DNA from: CAVTRI01 sp963737075
GTDB taxonomy: Bacteria; Actinomycetota; Acidimicrobiia; Acidimicrobiales; Palsa-688
Length of the DNA stretch: 64,000 nucleotides
Assembly (NCBI GenBank): GCA_963737075.1
Contig: CAVTRI010000002.1
Span: 124,001 to 188,000 of the forward strand
Reading direction: 5' to 3'
Positions 53,948-62,772 of this stretch are shown here, in pieces. Every line of letters starts with the position of its first letter. The first letter of the stretch is position 1. Below the pieces are notes generated by a model that did not search any database, was not told where the DNA came from, and was given only the letters and a program-made list of their open reading frames with translations. Made by a program: the position numbers and the translations under genes.

Positions 53948-55606
53948 GTGATAACAGGAAAGCTGATCAGGAGGTCGGCCGTATCCGCGGTCGCCGCGGC
54001 GACCCTGCTGGTAGGCGGTTACGGCATCGTGGTGCCGAGCGCTAGTCGGGCGTTCGCCGCTTCCAGTTCCGGGGCCTGCGCCAGCGGCAGTGTGGATGGC
54101 CCCGCGCCCCAGACGGCAATGTGCTTCGGGACGATGTTCCCCCAGCTGCCTGCCTTCCACTACTCCGAGCAGGCTGCAGCCGATCTCGCCGCCGCGATGC
54201 AGAACCCCGCGCCCGATGCGCCGGGGACCGATCGCGGCACCGCCGACGACAGCACCACGCTGCCAGCGGAGTACACGTATCTGGGCCAGTTCATCGACCA
54301 CAACCTCGATTTCGACCAGACCCCTCAGCCGACGGCAAACGTGAACGCGAGCTCGCTGACCAACTTCGAGAGCTTCCGGTTCGATCTCAACAACGTTTTC
54401 GGCGGCGGACCCTCCGTCGACCCGCAGCTGTACGCCTCCGATCACACGCACCTGCTGGTGCGGGGCACACTGGGCACACCCCAGGCAACCGGCTTTCCGA
54501 CGGTGACCGGCAACGGTGGCGTCTTCGACCTGTTCCGCAAGTCCAACGGCCAGGCCAACCTGGTCGAGCCACGCGATGACGAGAACCAGATCCTCTCCCA
54601 GATCTCAGCCGCGTTCATGGCCTTCTACAACAACTTCGTGAACCAAGGCATGGGTTACGCCCAGGCTCGGCAGATGACCGAGGACTACTACCAGGAGATG
54701 GTGCTCACGGACGTGCTGCCGGCGTTCGTTGGGCAGGCCACGATCAATGACTACCTCCATTTCAGCAGCAACGGCGCCGCGCACGTGAACACGCCGAACT
54801 TGCGCGACGCCAACGTCACCCCGATCGAGTTCTCGGTCGGCGCCTACCGCTTTGGGCACTCGTTGGTGCGCAACAACTATCACATCAACGACATTTTCCC
54901 GACAACGACTGACATCGACGACAACATCGCGATTTTCGACGTCAACCACTTCCAGACTGGTGACCTCACCGGGGGCAGCCCGCTCCCGGGGCCAAACGGG
55001 GCCACGACAACCACGTGTACCGCGACCTGGCTCTGCGATGTGCCGAATCCGGCTGGCCATCAGATCGAATGGAAGTACTTCGTGCCCGAGCTCAACGCCA
55101 ACCCGAATGACCCGGGTATCAACTTTGCCCGCCAAACGCAGCCGACGATCAGCCCCGCGCTGTTCAACCTCCCTGCGTCTACGATCGCCGGATGTGCCGA
55201 CGCCGCCTCCCCGGTCTGTAACGGCTCCGGCCAGCTGATCTCACGGGACTTCGCCCGCGGCAACTTCGACGGCTTGGCGTCCGGTCAGGCGATCGCTCGA
55301 GCGCTCGGTTGCCCGGTGATCCCCGCAGCGTCGATCAACCCAACACACGACGCTGTGTTCAACACCGGGACGCCGCTGATCTACTACGTGCTCGCCGAAG
55401 CGAAGAAGGCCAACGGGGTGCTCGGGTGCGTCGGCCAGAGCATCGTGGCTCAGACGTTCATCCAGGTGCTCTGGGACACGCCGGGCTCGATCCTGCACAC
55501 GAACTTCCAACCGAATCCGAGCCTCGTCAAGCTCGCCCCCGAGACGCCAAAATTCAGCTTCGGGGATCTCCTCGTGGACACCAAGCTGGCCCCGCGAAGC
55601 AGCTAG
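53948..55606 (+). CDS. Secreted animal-type heme peroxidase
   Basis: The 552-aa protein has a Sec signal peptide (LIRRSAVSAVAAATLLVGGY and more, to about residue 37). The peroxidase/cyclooxygenase core is clear: distal LGQFIDHNLDFDQT near residue 117, the Arg-containing block NLVEPRDDENQIL near 205, proximal heme His in VGAYRFGHSLVRNNY near 305. The family (peroxidasin/myeloperoxidase-like) makes hypohalous acids or couples phenols outside the cell. The GTG at 53948 is preceded by AGGGGGG. An ECF-type promoter lies just upstream. Confidence 0.92.
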   Translation: MITGKLIRRSAVSAVAAATLLVGGYGIVVPSASRAFAASSSGACASGSVDGPAPQTAMCFGTMFPQLPAFHYSEQAAADLAAAMQNPAPDAPGTDRGTADDSTTLPAEYTYLGQFIDHNLDFDQTPQPTANVNASSLTNFESFRFDLNNVFGGGPSVDPQLYASDHTHLLVRGTLGTPQATGFPTVTGNGGVFDLFRKSNGQANLVEPRDDENQILSQISAAFMAFYNNFVNQGMGYAQARQMTEDYYQEMVLTDVLPAFVGQATINDYLHFSSNGAAHVNTPNLRDANVTPIEFSVGAYRFGHSLVRNNYHINDIFPTTTDIDDNIAIFDVNHFQTGDLTGGSPLPGPNGATTTTCTATWLCDVPNPAGHQIEWKYFVPELNANPNDPGINFARQTQPTISPALFNLPASTIAGCADAASPVCNGSGQLISRDFARGNFDGLASGQAIARALGCPVIPAASINPTHDAVFNTGTPLIYYVLAEAKKANGVLGCVGQSIVAQTFIQVLWDTPGSILHTNFQPNPSLVKLAPETPKFSFGDLLVDTKLAPRSS

Positions 55607-55638
55607 CGAAGCCGGCCCTGTTCCGAGAACTGCTCTAG

Positions 55639-56921
55639 CAGGGTGCGGAAAATCGGCTGTGCCGGGTGAGTGGTGACTGATTCCGGGGTGGTTGTGGGGT
55701 TGGAGGCGGCCGGCGACAAGGTCGTCTCGCTGGTGGTTGGGGCGGGGTGGCCGGTCGGTGGAGGGCTGTCACGGTGTTCTGCTGTCGAGGGCGGCGATTC
55801 GGATGATGTTGTAGATGGCGCCGGTCATGATGAACCAGGCTCGGTTGCGTTGTTTGCCGATGTAGCGAAGCTTGCGTCCGCCGGCCACGGTCTTCATCCA
55901 GCCGAAGGGTTCCTCGATGCGTTTGCGGATGCGCTGGGAGATCAGGTGACCCCGATGTCGGGTGGTGCGCCCGTCGATGGCGCTGCGCCGTCGGCTGGTG
56001 TTGGGCGCCACGTGGGGGGTGAACCCCAGGTCACGCACGTCGGTCACGAACCCGGCCGCGTCGTAGCCCTTGTCGGCGGCGAGGGTGCGTCGGCCGCGCC
56101 GGGGCGGTTGTCGTCCCAGCATGGCCAGCGCGGCGTCCCGCTCCGCGTGCCCGGTGGCCGGGGTGAACTCGATGTCGACAATCAGGGCGTTGCGGTGTTC
56201 CATCAGCAGGTGCCCGGCGTAGGCCAGCTGGGCCGGGCTGCCGTCGGACTTGCGGGCCAAACGGGCCTCGGGATCGGTGGTGGAGGCATGGGTCTCGTTG
56301 CTGCGCCGCTGCCCGTGGTAGTCGACGTCGCGGTTGCGGCCCGGCCCGGCCGGCCCGCCCCCGGAGCCGTCTTTGGGTTTGAAGGTCTTGTGCGACGCCC
56401 ATGCCTCCAGCAGCGTGCCGTCCACCGAGAAGTGCTCGCTGGACAGGTAGCGGCGCAGCTTCGCCTCGGCCACCACCAGGGCGAAGAACCGATCCGCGAT
56501 CTCATGGTCCAACAGCCGCTCCCGGTTCTTGGTGAAGGTGGTGGGATCGAACGCCCGGGCATCAATAGGCAGGTCCAAGAACCACTTGAACAGCAAGTCA
56601 TAGTTCAACCGCTCACAGAACGCCCGCTCGGAGCGGATCGAATACAACGCCATCAGCACCGTCGCCTTCAGCAGCTGCTCGGGCGGCACACTCGGCCGGC
56701 CGGTTCGGGAGTACATGGTCTCGAACTCGCCGTCCAGCTCCGCCAACACCACCTCCACCACCTTGCGGATACGGCGGATGGGATGATCCGCCGGGATCAT
56801 CTCCTCCGGGCTCAACGTCGTCAACATCGCCAACTGCCGCTCCGGTTCACCACGCATACACCAAGCATGACAAGAACCACCACGAAACGCGAGCACCTAC
56901 AACGAGTTTTTCAGCACCCTG
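55639..56921 (-). mobile_element. IS5-family insertion sequence with CTAG target duplication
   Basis: The ends CAGGGTGCGGAAAA (55639-55652) and the complement of TTTTCAGCACCCTG (56908-56921) match except for one base. CTAG lies directly outside each end (55635-55638 and 56922-56925), fitting the CTAR-like target of IS5 elements. The 1283-bp element was inserted 29 bases after the peroxidase stop and before its terminator hairpin. Confidence 0.85.
55769..56854 (-). CDS. IS5-family transposase
   Basis: The 361-aa DDE transposase begins MRGEPERQLAMLTTLSPEEM with DHPIRRIRKVVEVVL, the DUF772 region. Catalytic residues are D in HFSVDGTLLEAW, D in LAADKGYDAAGF and E in RKRIEEPFGWMKTVAG. The reading frame is intact. 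An in-frame ATG at 56896 would start it 14 residues earlier, but homologues begin near MRGE. Confidence 0.94.
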   Translation of the reverse strand, partial: RGEPERQLAMLTTLSPEEMIPADHPIRRIRKVVEVVLAELDGEFETMYSRTGRPSVPPEQLLKATVLMALYSIRSERAFCERLNYDLLFKWFLDLPIDARAFDPTTFTKNRERLLDHEIADRFFALVVAEAKLRRYLSSEHFSVDGTLLEAWASHKTFKPKDGSGGGPAGPGRNRDVDYHGQRRSNETHASTTDPEARLARKSDGSPAQLAYAGHLLMEHRNALIVDIEFTPATGHAERDAALAMLGRQPPRRGRRTLAADKGYDAAGFVTDVRDLGFTPHVAPNTSRRRSAIDGRTTRHRGHLISQRIRKRIEEPFGWMKTVAGGRKLRYIGKQRNRAWFIMTGAIYNIIRIAALDSRTP

Positions 56922-56925
56922 CTAG

Positions 56926-56954
56926 CCGCACCCGCCCACCCGGGGCGGGTGCGG
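56926..56954 (+). terminator. Hairpin, likely terminator of the peroxidase gene
   Basis: CCGCACCCGCC (56926-56936) and GGCGGGTGCGG (56944-56954) form a perfect 11-bp stem with a 7-nt loop. It now lies beyond the IS5 element, separated from the peroxidase gene it probably served. There is no T tract. Confidence 0.55.
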
Positions 56955-57079
56955 CCCCGGGTTGAGGCAAGCTCAGAAACCTGTCGCCTATCGTCGAAAT
57001 TCGCTGACACACCACCGAGCGCACTGACAGCATTCGATTCAATCAGGGCGGTCAGCGTGGCGGTTCGAGCAGTTTGTGT

Positions 57080-57104
57080 GTAACACCAGCGGTCAAGGAG
57101 CGAT
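57080..57104 (+). promoter_or_regulatory. ECF-type promoter of the beta-helix gene
   Basis: GTAAC at 57080-57084 and CGAT at 57101-57104 are separated by 16 bases. The 15-base context TTTGTGTGTAACACC is identical to that of the sigma promoter. The gene starts at 57223, so the leader is about 110 bases. Confidence 0.65.
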
Positions 57105-57222
57105 ATAGAACCATGTTGGCGTGAGATTCACGCGTAGTTCCCTACTGATGGCTTCGCGAGTTGACGGTCATCGATATGTCTCCCAGTCATCGACAAGCCG
57201 CTCCGCGAAGAAAGGGTGAACG

Positions 57223-58182
57223 ATGACCACGTCGGTGAAACTCTTGCAAATTCTTCGGCGACTCGGGGTGGTGGTAGCAGTCGGGCTCCTGCCCGCCGGG
57301 GCGACTCTGGTGGCGGCGGCGTCTGGCGCATCGGCCGCAGCTGCGACCGTTGTGGACTGCTCCAGGACCAACTTGCAGACCTCGATTGACAACGCGAGCC
57401 CCGGGGCGACCCTGACTGTCACCGGGACCTGCCTTGCCAACTACACAATCGCCAAGGACCTGACCCTGCGGGGGCAGGGGACGGCTGTGCTTGACGGCCA
57501 GCATGGCGCCACGACGCTGACAGTTTCCTCAGGCGCAACGGTGCAATTGGTTCATCTGACCATCACTGACGGCACCTCCAATAGCAACGGCGGCGGCATC
57601 AACAACTCCGGAACCCTGACCCTGGACCAGAGCACCGTCAATAACAGCACCGCCGCTAGCTTTGGCGGCGGCATATATAACAATTCCAGCGGCACCCTCA
57701 CGCTCACGCACACCACGGTTAGTGGCAATAGCGGCATGGTTTTTGGCGGCGGTATCTACAACAACGGCGCCATGACGCTCGAAGGCAGCAGTGTGAGCAA
57801 GAACAGCACCCAGAGCGGCGGCGGTGGCATTTTCAGCTGCTGTGGCTTCGCCCCCGTAACGCTGGCAGACAGTACGATCAGCGACAACGCGGCCACCGCC
57901 GGCTGCATCTTTAGCCTTTTGGACAGTGAAACGCTGAAAAACAGCGTGGTCAGCGACAACACGGCCGCCCTGGAAGGCGGCGGCATCAACAACAACGCGG
58001 GTACCACGGTGCTCAACAACAGCGCCGTTTCCAACAACACCGCGGTCTTGGGCGAGTCCGGTTCCTTCGGCGGCGGCGTCTTCAACTTCTCCGGCACGAT
58101 GTCGCTTAACAACAGCACCGCTACCCGCAATATCCCCAACAACTGTGACCCGCCAGGCTCTGTGACCGGCTGCATGGGGTAG
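57223..58182 (+). CDS. Secreted right-handed beta-helix (PMP-like) repeat protein
   Basis: The 319-aa protein has a signal peptide ending near ASAAAATVVD (residue 40). After a Cys-containing cap it has at least six beta-helix turns with GGGI-N-x-GTLTL-x2-S-T-V-x2-N repeats (GGGINNSGTLTLDQSTVNNS, GGGIYNNSSGTLTLTHTTVS, GGGIYNNGAMTLEGSSVSKN). Such repeats occur in Chlamydia PMP-like and actinobacterial surface proteins. It shares its promoter type with the peroxidase and sigma genes. Possible roles are adhesin or polysaccharide-binding surface protein. Confidence 0.88.
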   Translation: MTTSVKLLQILRRLGVVVAVGLLPAGATLVAAASGASAAAATVVDCSRTNLQTSIDNASPGATLTVTGTCLANYTIAKDLTLRGQGTAVLDGQHGATTLTVSSGATVQLVHLTITDGTSNSNGGGINNSGTLTLDQSTVNNSTAASFGGGIYNNSSGTLTLTHTTVSGNSGMVFGGGIYNNGAMTLEGSSVSKNSTQSGGGGIFSCCGFAPVTLADSTISDNAATAGCIFSLLDSETLKNSVVSDNTAALEGGGINNNAGTTVLNNSAVSNNTAVLGESGSFGGGVFNFSGTMSLNNSTATRNIPNNCDPPGSVTGCMG

Positions 58183-58230
58183 CCCATTACACCGGCCCGT
58201 GCACGTACTTCGCAGCCGATGTAGAGCCGA

Positions 58231-59073
58231 CTAGAAGGGCGAGTTGGGCGGCTCCCCGCACGCCAGAGCCACCCGCCGTTCGGCCGCGGCCTCTATATCC
58301 TCTGGGTGGGTAGTCACGACGAAGCGGTTCTCCCGGATCGCGGCAACGACAGCATCGGCCGCCTGCTCGGGAGCGATCCCGCCGCCGGTCGTCCCCTCGA
58401 CGAGGATTCGGCGGACCTCTTGGGTGATCGGGTCCGACGGGATGTCCGGCGGCCGACCGAGCCGCTCAGGCCAGTTGCGCTCGCTCGACATGATCGCCGT
58501 GTTGAGCATCCCTGGGCACAGCACCGACACCCCGACCCCGGTGTCAGACGCCTCGAGCTCGAGCCGCAGCGAATCGCTGATGGCAAGCACGGCGTGCTTC
58601 GAGGCGCAGTACGGGGCCATCGTCGGCACTGCCGACCACCCGGCCAGCGACGCCGTGTTGACAACGTGACCGGCGCCCTGGGCGACGAGGGCGGGCACGA
58701 ACGACCGAATCCCGTGGACCACCCCCATGACGTTGGTGTCAAGCACCCAGCGCCACTCCTCGACCGATGTCTCCCACGACCGCCCGAAGCGCCCGGCCAC
58801 GCCCGCGTTGTTGCAAACCACGTGGTAGGCGCCGAACCGCTCCTCGACCCTATGGGCCAGGTCTTCGACCGACTTCGGGTCGGTGACATCGGTGGCGACG
58901 TCCAGCACCTCGCCGGCCTCCGACAGTGCGGCCGCGGTGGCGGCTAAGGGCCCGGCTTCGATGTCGGCGATGGCCACCGCCATGCCCTCGGCCAGGAACC
59001 GTTCGGCCAGGGCCCGCCCGATCCCGCTGGCTCCGCCGGTCACGATGGCGACTCGACCGTCCAATGCATCCAT
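58231..59073 (-). CDS. Short-chain dehydrogenase/reductase
   Basis: The 280-aa enzyme shows VAIVTGGASGIGRALAERFL, CNNAGVAGRFGRSWE, the Ser in VVNTASLAGWSAV and Y-x3-K in APYCASKHAVLAISD, then LCPGMLNTAIMSSERNWP. It is a classical NAD(P)-dependent SDR. It converges with the beta-helix gene. The substrate is unknown. Confidence 0.94.
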   Translation of the reverse strand: MDALDGRVAIVTGGASGIGRALAERFLAEGMAVAIADIEAGPLAATAAALSEAGEVLDVATDVTDPKSVEDLAHRVEERFGAYHVVCNNAGVAGRFGRSWETSVEEWRWVLDTNVMGVVHGIRSFVPALVAQGAGHVVNTASLAGWSAVPTMAPYCASKHAVLAISDSLRLELEASDTGVGVSVLCPGMLNTAIMSSERNWPERLGRPPDIPSDPITQEVRRILVEGTTGGGIAPEQAADAVVAAIRENRFVVTTHPEDIEAAAERRVALACGEPPNSPF

Positions 59074-59228
59074 CCGGCATCCTCCCCGTCCCCAAGCCCT
59101 CCTGGGCTCGCACGCATCTTACCGGTGGGGGTGCGGCCGGCGCCCGGGGAGGGCGACGCCAGCAATTACTTCCGCACTTGGTGAACGTCAGAACTGGTGA
59201 CAAGCTCAACTCATGAGGAGGTAACTAA

Positions 59229-59411
59229 ATGGCCGACGAGAGTGTTAGCGCGACCACGGTCATCAACGCCCCGGCGGAAGCCATCTTCGTAGTCCTTGCC
59301 GATCCAGCAAAGCACGCCGCGATCGATGGCACCGGCTGGGTCCGCGAAAGCCTCGACAGCAAGCCGTTAACCGCCACCGGGCAGATCTTCCGGATGTCCA
59401 TGGATGTTGTA
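59229..59411 (+). pseudogene. SRPBCC-family protein, 3' end lost
   Basis: A strong GAGGAGGT precedes the ATG at 59229. The product starts as a normal SRPBCC protein (ATTVINAPAEAIFVVLADPA, KHAAIDGTGWVRE, ATGQIFRMSMDV) for about 60 residues, then changes at about 59405 into the antisense of a YCII gene. The remaining 90 residues of the family are missing. The promoter side looks intact, so it may still be transcribed. Confidence 0.75.
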
Positions 59412-59645
59412 ACCGCTGATCTGTTGACCTGCCTCGGCGAAGGGACCACCGGTCACCTGCGGTTCGCCATCTCTGACCCGCACGGTTCGAGCAGCGTCAG
59501 CGGGCCCGAAGACGTCCCCCTGCAAGCGAATGCTACGCCGCACCATCTCCTCGACCCATGCTGACACCCGGCTCCGCATAGCGGCTCGGTCCTCGGGACG
59601 CATTTCGATCGACGGATTTCTGCAGACGATCATCATGAACTTCAC
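59404..59645 (-). pseudogene. YCII/DUF1330-like protein, 3' end lost
   Basis: From a GTG at 59645 the frame gives VKFMMIVCRNPSIEMRPEDR, then AWVEEMVRRSIRLQGDVFGP and VTGGPFAEAGQQISGYN, a YCII-related protein, which stops matching at about 59405. The last part normally seen (the second strand-helix pair) is absent because the antisense SRPBCC fragment begins there. The two half-genes meet 3' end to 3' end at one breakpoint. Confidence 0.75.
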
Positions 59646-59828
59646 GGCGCCTCCCATCTCGCTATGGAGTCGACATCGACCACTCGGACCGGCTGACCAG
59701 GTCTACGGTCGTCGTGGTGGGCGGACTCCGTAGTTGGACTCGTAGTTGCCCGTCTTCCAAGGACAGGAAAGGTTGGGTTTGCTCGTCCAACCGCCCGTTC
59801 GTCCGACACTGGCCGTGTGCTGGGGCTG

Positions 59829-60662
59829 TCAGCCACGCCCCAGCCGCTCGAAGCGCGGTGGCCGCTTCTCGAGAAAGGAGTTTACGCCTTCGGTGAAGTC
59901 CGGCCGTCCGAAGCTTTCGATCATGAGACGCCGCGCTTCGCGCTCCGACGGGCCGAGCCGCTCCACGAGCTGCTCATATACCTGGCGCTTCATCACCGCC
60001 ATGGATGTCGGTGAGGAGCGGGCAGCCAGTTCCTCGATGTAGCGACGGCTATGGGCCACCACGTCCTCGGCCGGGAGGGCGGCGTTGACCAGTCCAATGG
60101 CCGCCGCCTCGGTCCCGGTGACGCGCCGGGAAGAGAACAACAGATCGAGCGCGTGGGCCGGACCCACGACCCGGGACAGGAGCCAGCTGATACCCCACTC
60201 GGCGATCAGGCCACGCTGAGAGAAGGCCGTCAACAAAGGAGCATCTGCGGCCATGAACCGGATGTCGCAACACAGCGCGACGGGGACGGCCATGCCGGCG
60301 ATAGGGCCATTGATGGCTGCGATGATCGGTTTCTTCACGGCCAGCAAGTAGGTGTACTCGCCGTCGAAGTCCGGGGGGCGGGGCTCCTGCGGAACCACAG
60401 CCAGGTCAGGCATGTCGCTGTCGTTCGCCAACTCGCCACTGTCCCGAATTGCGCTCAGGACGCGCATATCGGCCCCTGCGCAGAAGGCCCGGCCGGCTCC
60501 CGTGAGGACGATGCCGACCACAGACCTGTCATCCGCGGCCCGCGCTACAGCATGGCGAACTTCAGCCGCCATGCGGTCGGTCCAGGCGTTGAGGACGGCC
60601 GGCCGGTTGAGGGTAATGGTCGCCACCGGGTCCTCGACGGTGTAGAGGATTTGTTCGTACAT
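59829..60662 (-). CDS. Enoyl-CoA hydratase/isomerase-family protein
   Basis: The 277-aa crotonase-fold protein starts MYEQILYTVEDPVATITLNR and has the oxyanion-hole segments AFCAGADMRVL and NGPIAGMAVPVALCCDIRFM, then FSQRGLIAEWGISWLLSRVV with a likely catalytic Glu and AIGLVNAAL. GGGAGGAG precedes the ATG at 60662. The long in-frame extension to 60845 is not supported. It would act in beta-oxidation or a related CoA-ester pathway. Confidence 0.93.
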   Translation of the reverse strand: MYEQILYTVEDPVATITLNRPAVLNAWTDRMAAEVRHAVARAADDRSVVGIVLTGAGRAFCAGADMRVLSAIRDSGELANDSDMPDLAVVPQEPRPPDFDGEYTYLLAVKKPIIAAINGPIAGMAVPVALCCDIRFMAADAPLLTAFSQRGLIAEWGISWLLSRVVGPAHALDLLFSSRRVTGTEAAAIGLVNAALPAEDVVAHSRRYIEELAARSSPTSMAVMKRQVYEQLVERLGPSEREARRLMIESFGRPDFTEGVNSFLEKRPPRFERLGRG

Positions 60663-61004
60663 GTGTCTCCTCCCAGTGTTCACAACCGGCGTGGGTGGAG
60701 GGAGCGACAGGGACAGCAGGCCGTCAGCTCTGCTTGCGGTCCTTGCCTTTGGCTTCGCGCACTCGGGCATTCCGAGCCCGTTTGCGTCGAACGCGGTCAT
60801 GCTTCCATCGGATCGTCGAACGCGCCCCTCGACCCACACCGGCACGCTAGGTGAGTCGGCAGAAAGGGCCGATTTGAGGACCGGGGGCGGCGGGCCGGGT
60901 GGATAGCTCAGCGGGGATTGGGTGGGCCGGTGGTGCCACTTTTTGGGCCCCAGTAGTTATAGGACGGCGCATGTGCCGGGTTTGTGAGCGGCGGAGTGGC
61001 CGGC
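60663..61004. other. Intergenic, left flank of the IS1182 element
   Basis: About 340 bases with no supported gene. A short Arg/Lys-rich frame on the minus strand (RKRARNARVREAKGKDRKQS) could be the end of a decayed basic protein. The IS1182 left boundary should lie here but I could not match clear inverted repeats. Confidence 0.4.
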
Positions 61005-62555
61005 TCAGGCGGCGGTGGCCAGTTCTGGGCTGTGGTCGAGGGCGCCGAAGGTGGCGAGGCGTCGGATGTTGGCGACAGTGGCAGCGAGAAGCGCTTGGAG
61101 TTTGGTTTTGCGTCTGCCCCGGTAGCGGGCCTTCCGCATCCCAAGATCTTGGAGGTGGTCGATCTTTCGCTCTACTTTCGCCCGTCGACGCAGCAACGCC
61201 TTGATCTTCGGTGTGGTCTGGGCGGCTCGGGCGGCCTCGATGCGCTCGTGATGTACGCCGACGGTGACGGTCCGTGCCGCCGCCGCGGTGCACTCAGGAC
61301 GCAGCGGGCAGGTGGCGCAGCCAGCGGCATCGAACACGAACAGAAGGGCGGGGCGTCCCTTGTGGTCTGTGGTTGGCCTGGCGTCGGTGGTGACCTCGCC
61401 GGCCGGGCAGGTGACCTCACCGGCCGGGAGGTCGATGTAGAAGTCGGTCTTGGCGTAGTAGCTGCCGTTGGTCAACGGCGGGACCTTGGCCACCATGTCC
61501 GCCCCTTGGTCTTCGACGGCTTGGCGGACATCGCCGTCGGAGTACGCCATGTCCCCCAGCACCTGGTCGATGTCCACACCAGGGTTGTGCTGAGCCTGTG
61601 CCAAAAGGGGCGCGGCGCCTGCGCCGTCACCGGCGTTGCCGGCTCGGACATCGACGCCCAAGATCAGCTCGGAGTCCTCGTCGGTGAGCACGTCCATTTT
61701 GTGGCCCTCGAAGCGGCGGCTGGGGCTCTTGCGGCCATGGCGCATCTCCGGATCGGAGTGGCTGACGATACGGTCCTTGGCCACCCCTTGGCGGATCTGC
61801 GGATTGCCCTCCTCGTCGGCTTCGAGGTCGGCGTCGATCACCTGGGCCAACAAATCCGCCTGCTCTTTGACCTCGGGGGCTCTGACATCGGCGACCTCGG
61901 TCAGGACCACCCTGGCCAAGGCCACCAGGTCGGCCAAGTGTGCCTTGCGGGCCTCGGGATCGTGCCAGTCGATGTCGGCTTTGCCCTCCGCCAAAGGCGC
62001 CACCCGATCCGCAGTCTTCTTGTTAGCCAGCCCACCGGCGCGGCGGATCTTGACCAAGAACCCTCGGATCAGCTCGTAGGTGTCAGCCACCGCCCCCGCC
62101 CCCATCACCGGGGAAGCGTCGATGATCGCCGTCAACGGTCCCCTGAACACTCCCTTCGCCACCGCTGTGGCCAAAGTGGCTTTGAACAGCTCGCTATCGG
62201 CATCCGCGGCGATCATCCGGGCTCGCATCAGACTGAACGTACGAGGGGCGATACCGCCGAAGTCGTCCTCCACCCCCATCGCCGCCTTCCAGTCCAGATC
62301 CACCCTGGTGCGTCGGCTGGTCTCAGCATCGGAGGTCTTGTCATGGGTGGCGCACAGCATCGCCCGGATCATCACCGACGGCGGGATCGACGGACGGCCC
62401 ATCCCAGCGGAATACAAATGCGCAAAATAGTCATCAGCGAGGAACTCATGCCCATGCTCGGCCAGGCGCTCATAGAAAGAGCCCTTGGTCACCAGATGGC
62501 CCCGCATCAGGCGAGTCTCCAACAAAGAACCCTGCGGATCAACCCTGCCCAACAC
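61005..62555 (-). CDS. IS1182-family transposase
   Basis: The 516-aa transposase has the family N-terminal block (FYERLAEHGHEFLADDYFAH then RPSIPPSVMIRAML). DDE residues are likely D in TAIIDASPVMGAGA, D in VLGDMAYSDGDV and E in RAKVERKIDHLQDLG. DRIVSHSDPEMRHGRKS is the IS1182 central motif, and a zinc-ribbon-like CATCPLRPEC occurs before the end. It is full length with a GTG start at 62555. An 8-bp hairpin (62575-62582 with 62586-62593) lies just upstream. Confidence 0.93.
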   Translation of the reverse strand: MLGRVDPQGSLLETRLMRGHLVTKGSFYERLAEHGHEFLADDYFAHLYSAGMGRPSIPPSVMIRAMLCATHDKTSDAETSRRTRVDLDWKAAMGVEDDFGGIAPRTFSLMRARMIAADADSELFKATLATAVAKGVFRGPLTAIIDASPVMGAGAVADTYELIRGFLVKIRRAGGLANKKTADRVAPLAEGKADIDWHDPEARKAHLADLVALARVVLTEVADVRAPEVKEQADLLAQVIDADLEADEEGNPQIRQGVAKDRIVSHSDPEMRHGRKSPSRRFEGHKMDVLTDEDSELILGVDVRAGNAGDGAGAAPLLAQAQHNPGVDIDQVLGDMAYSDGDVRQAVEDQGADMVAKVPPLTNGSYYAKTDFYIDLPAGEVTCPAGEVTTDARPTTDHKGRPALLFVFDAAGCATCPLRPECTAAAARTVTVGVHHERIEAARAAQTTPKIKALLRRRAKVERKIDHLQDLGMRKARYRGRRKTKLQALLAATVANIRRLATFGALDHSPELATAA

Positions 62556-62772
62556 GGCGCACAGTCAATTCGCCCCACCACCGCAGGTGGTGGATCCCAC
62601 CCCCGCAGCCCCGACTTTATGCCGGCTCACCTAGACGTCCGGCCGACGCCGCGCCAGACGCGCCCGCGGCGACGACCAGCGCTACGGCGCCTGGGGGGCC
62701 AGCCCGGCTGCCATAGACGCCGCGCTGGTCGCGATCGGAGGAGCTGTCGAAGGCGGACGGCGTCGTGGGCTG

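Noticed and set aside
53857..57087. 15-nt inverted repeat (GGTGTTACACACAAA and its complement) as ends of a mobile element
   Set aside because: Both copies coincide with promoter elements of genes in opposite orientation, and the IS5 element inside has its own ends and target duplication. Shared promoters explain the repeat better.
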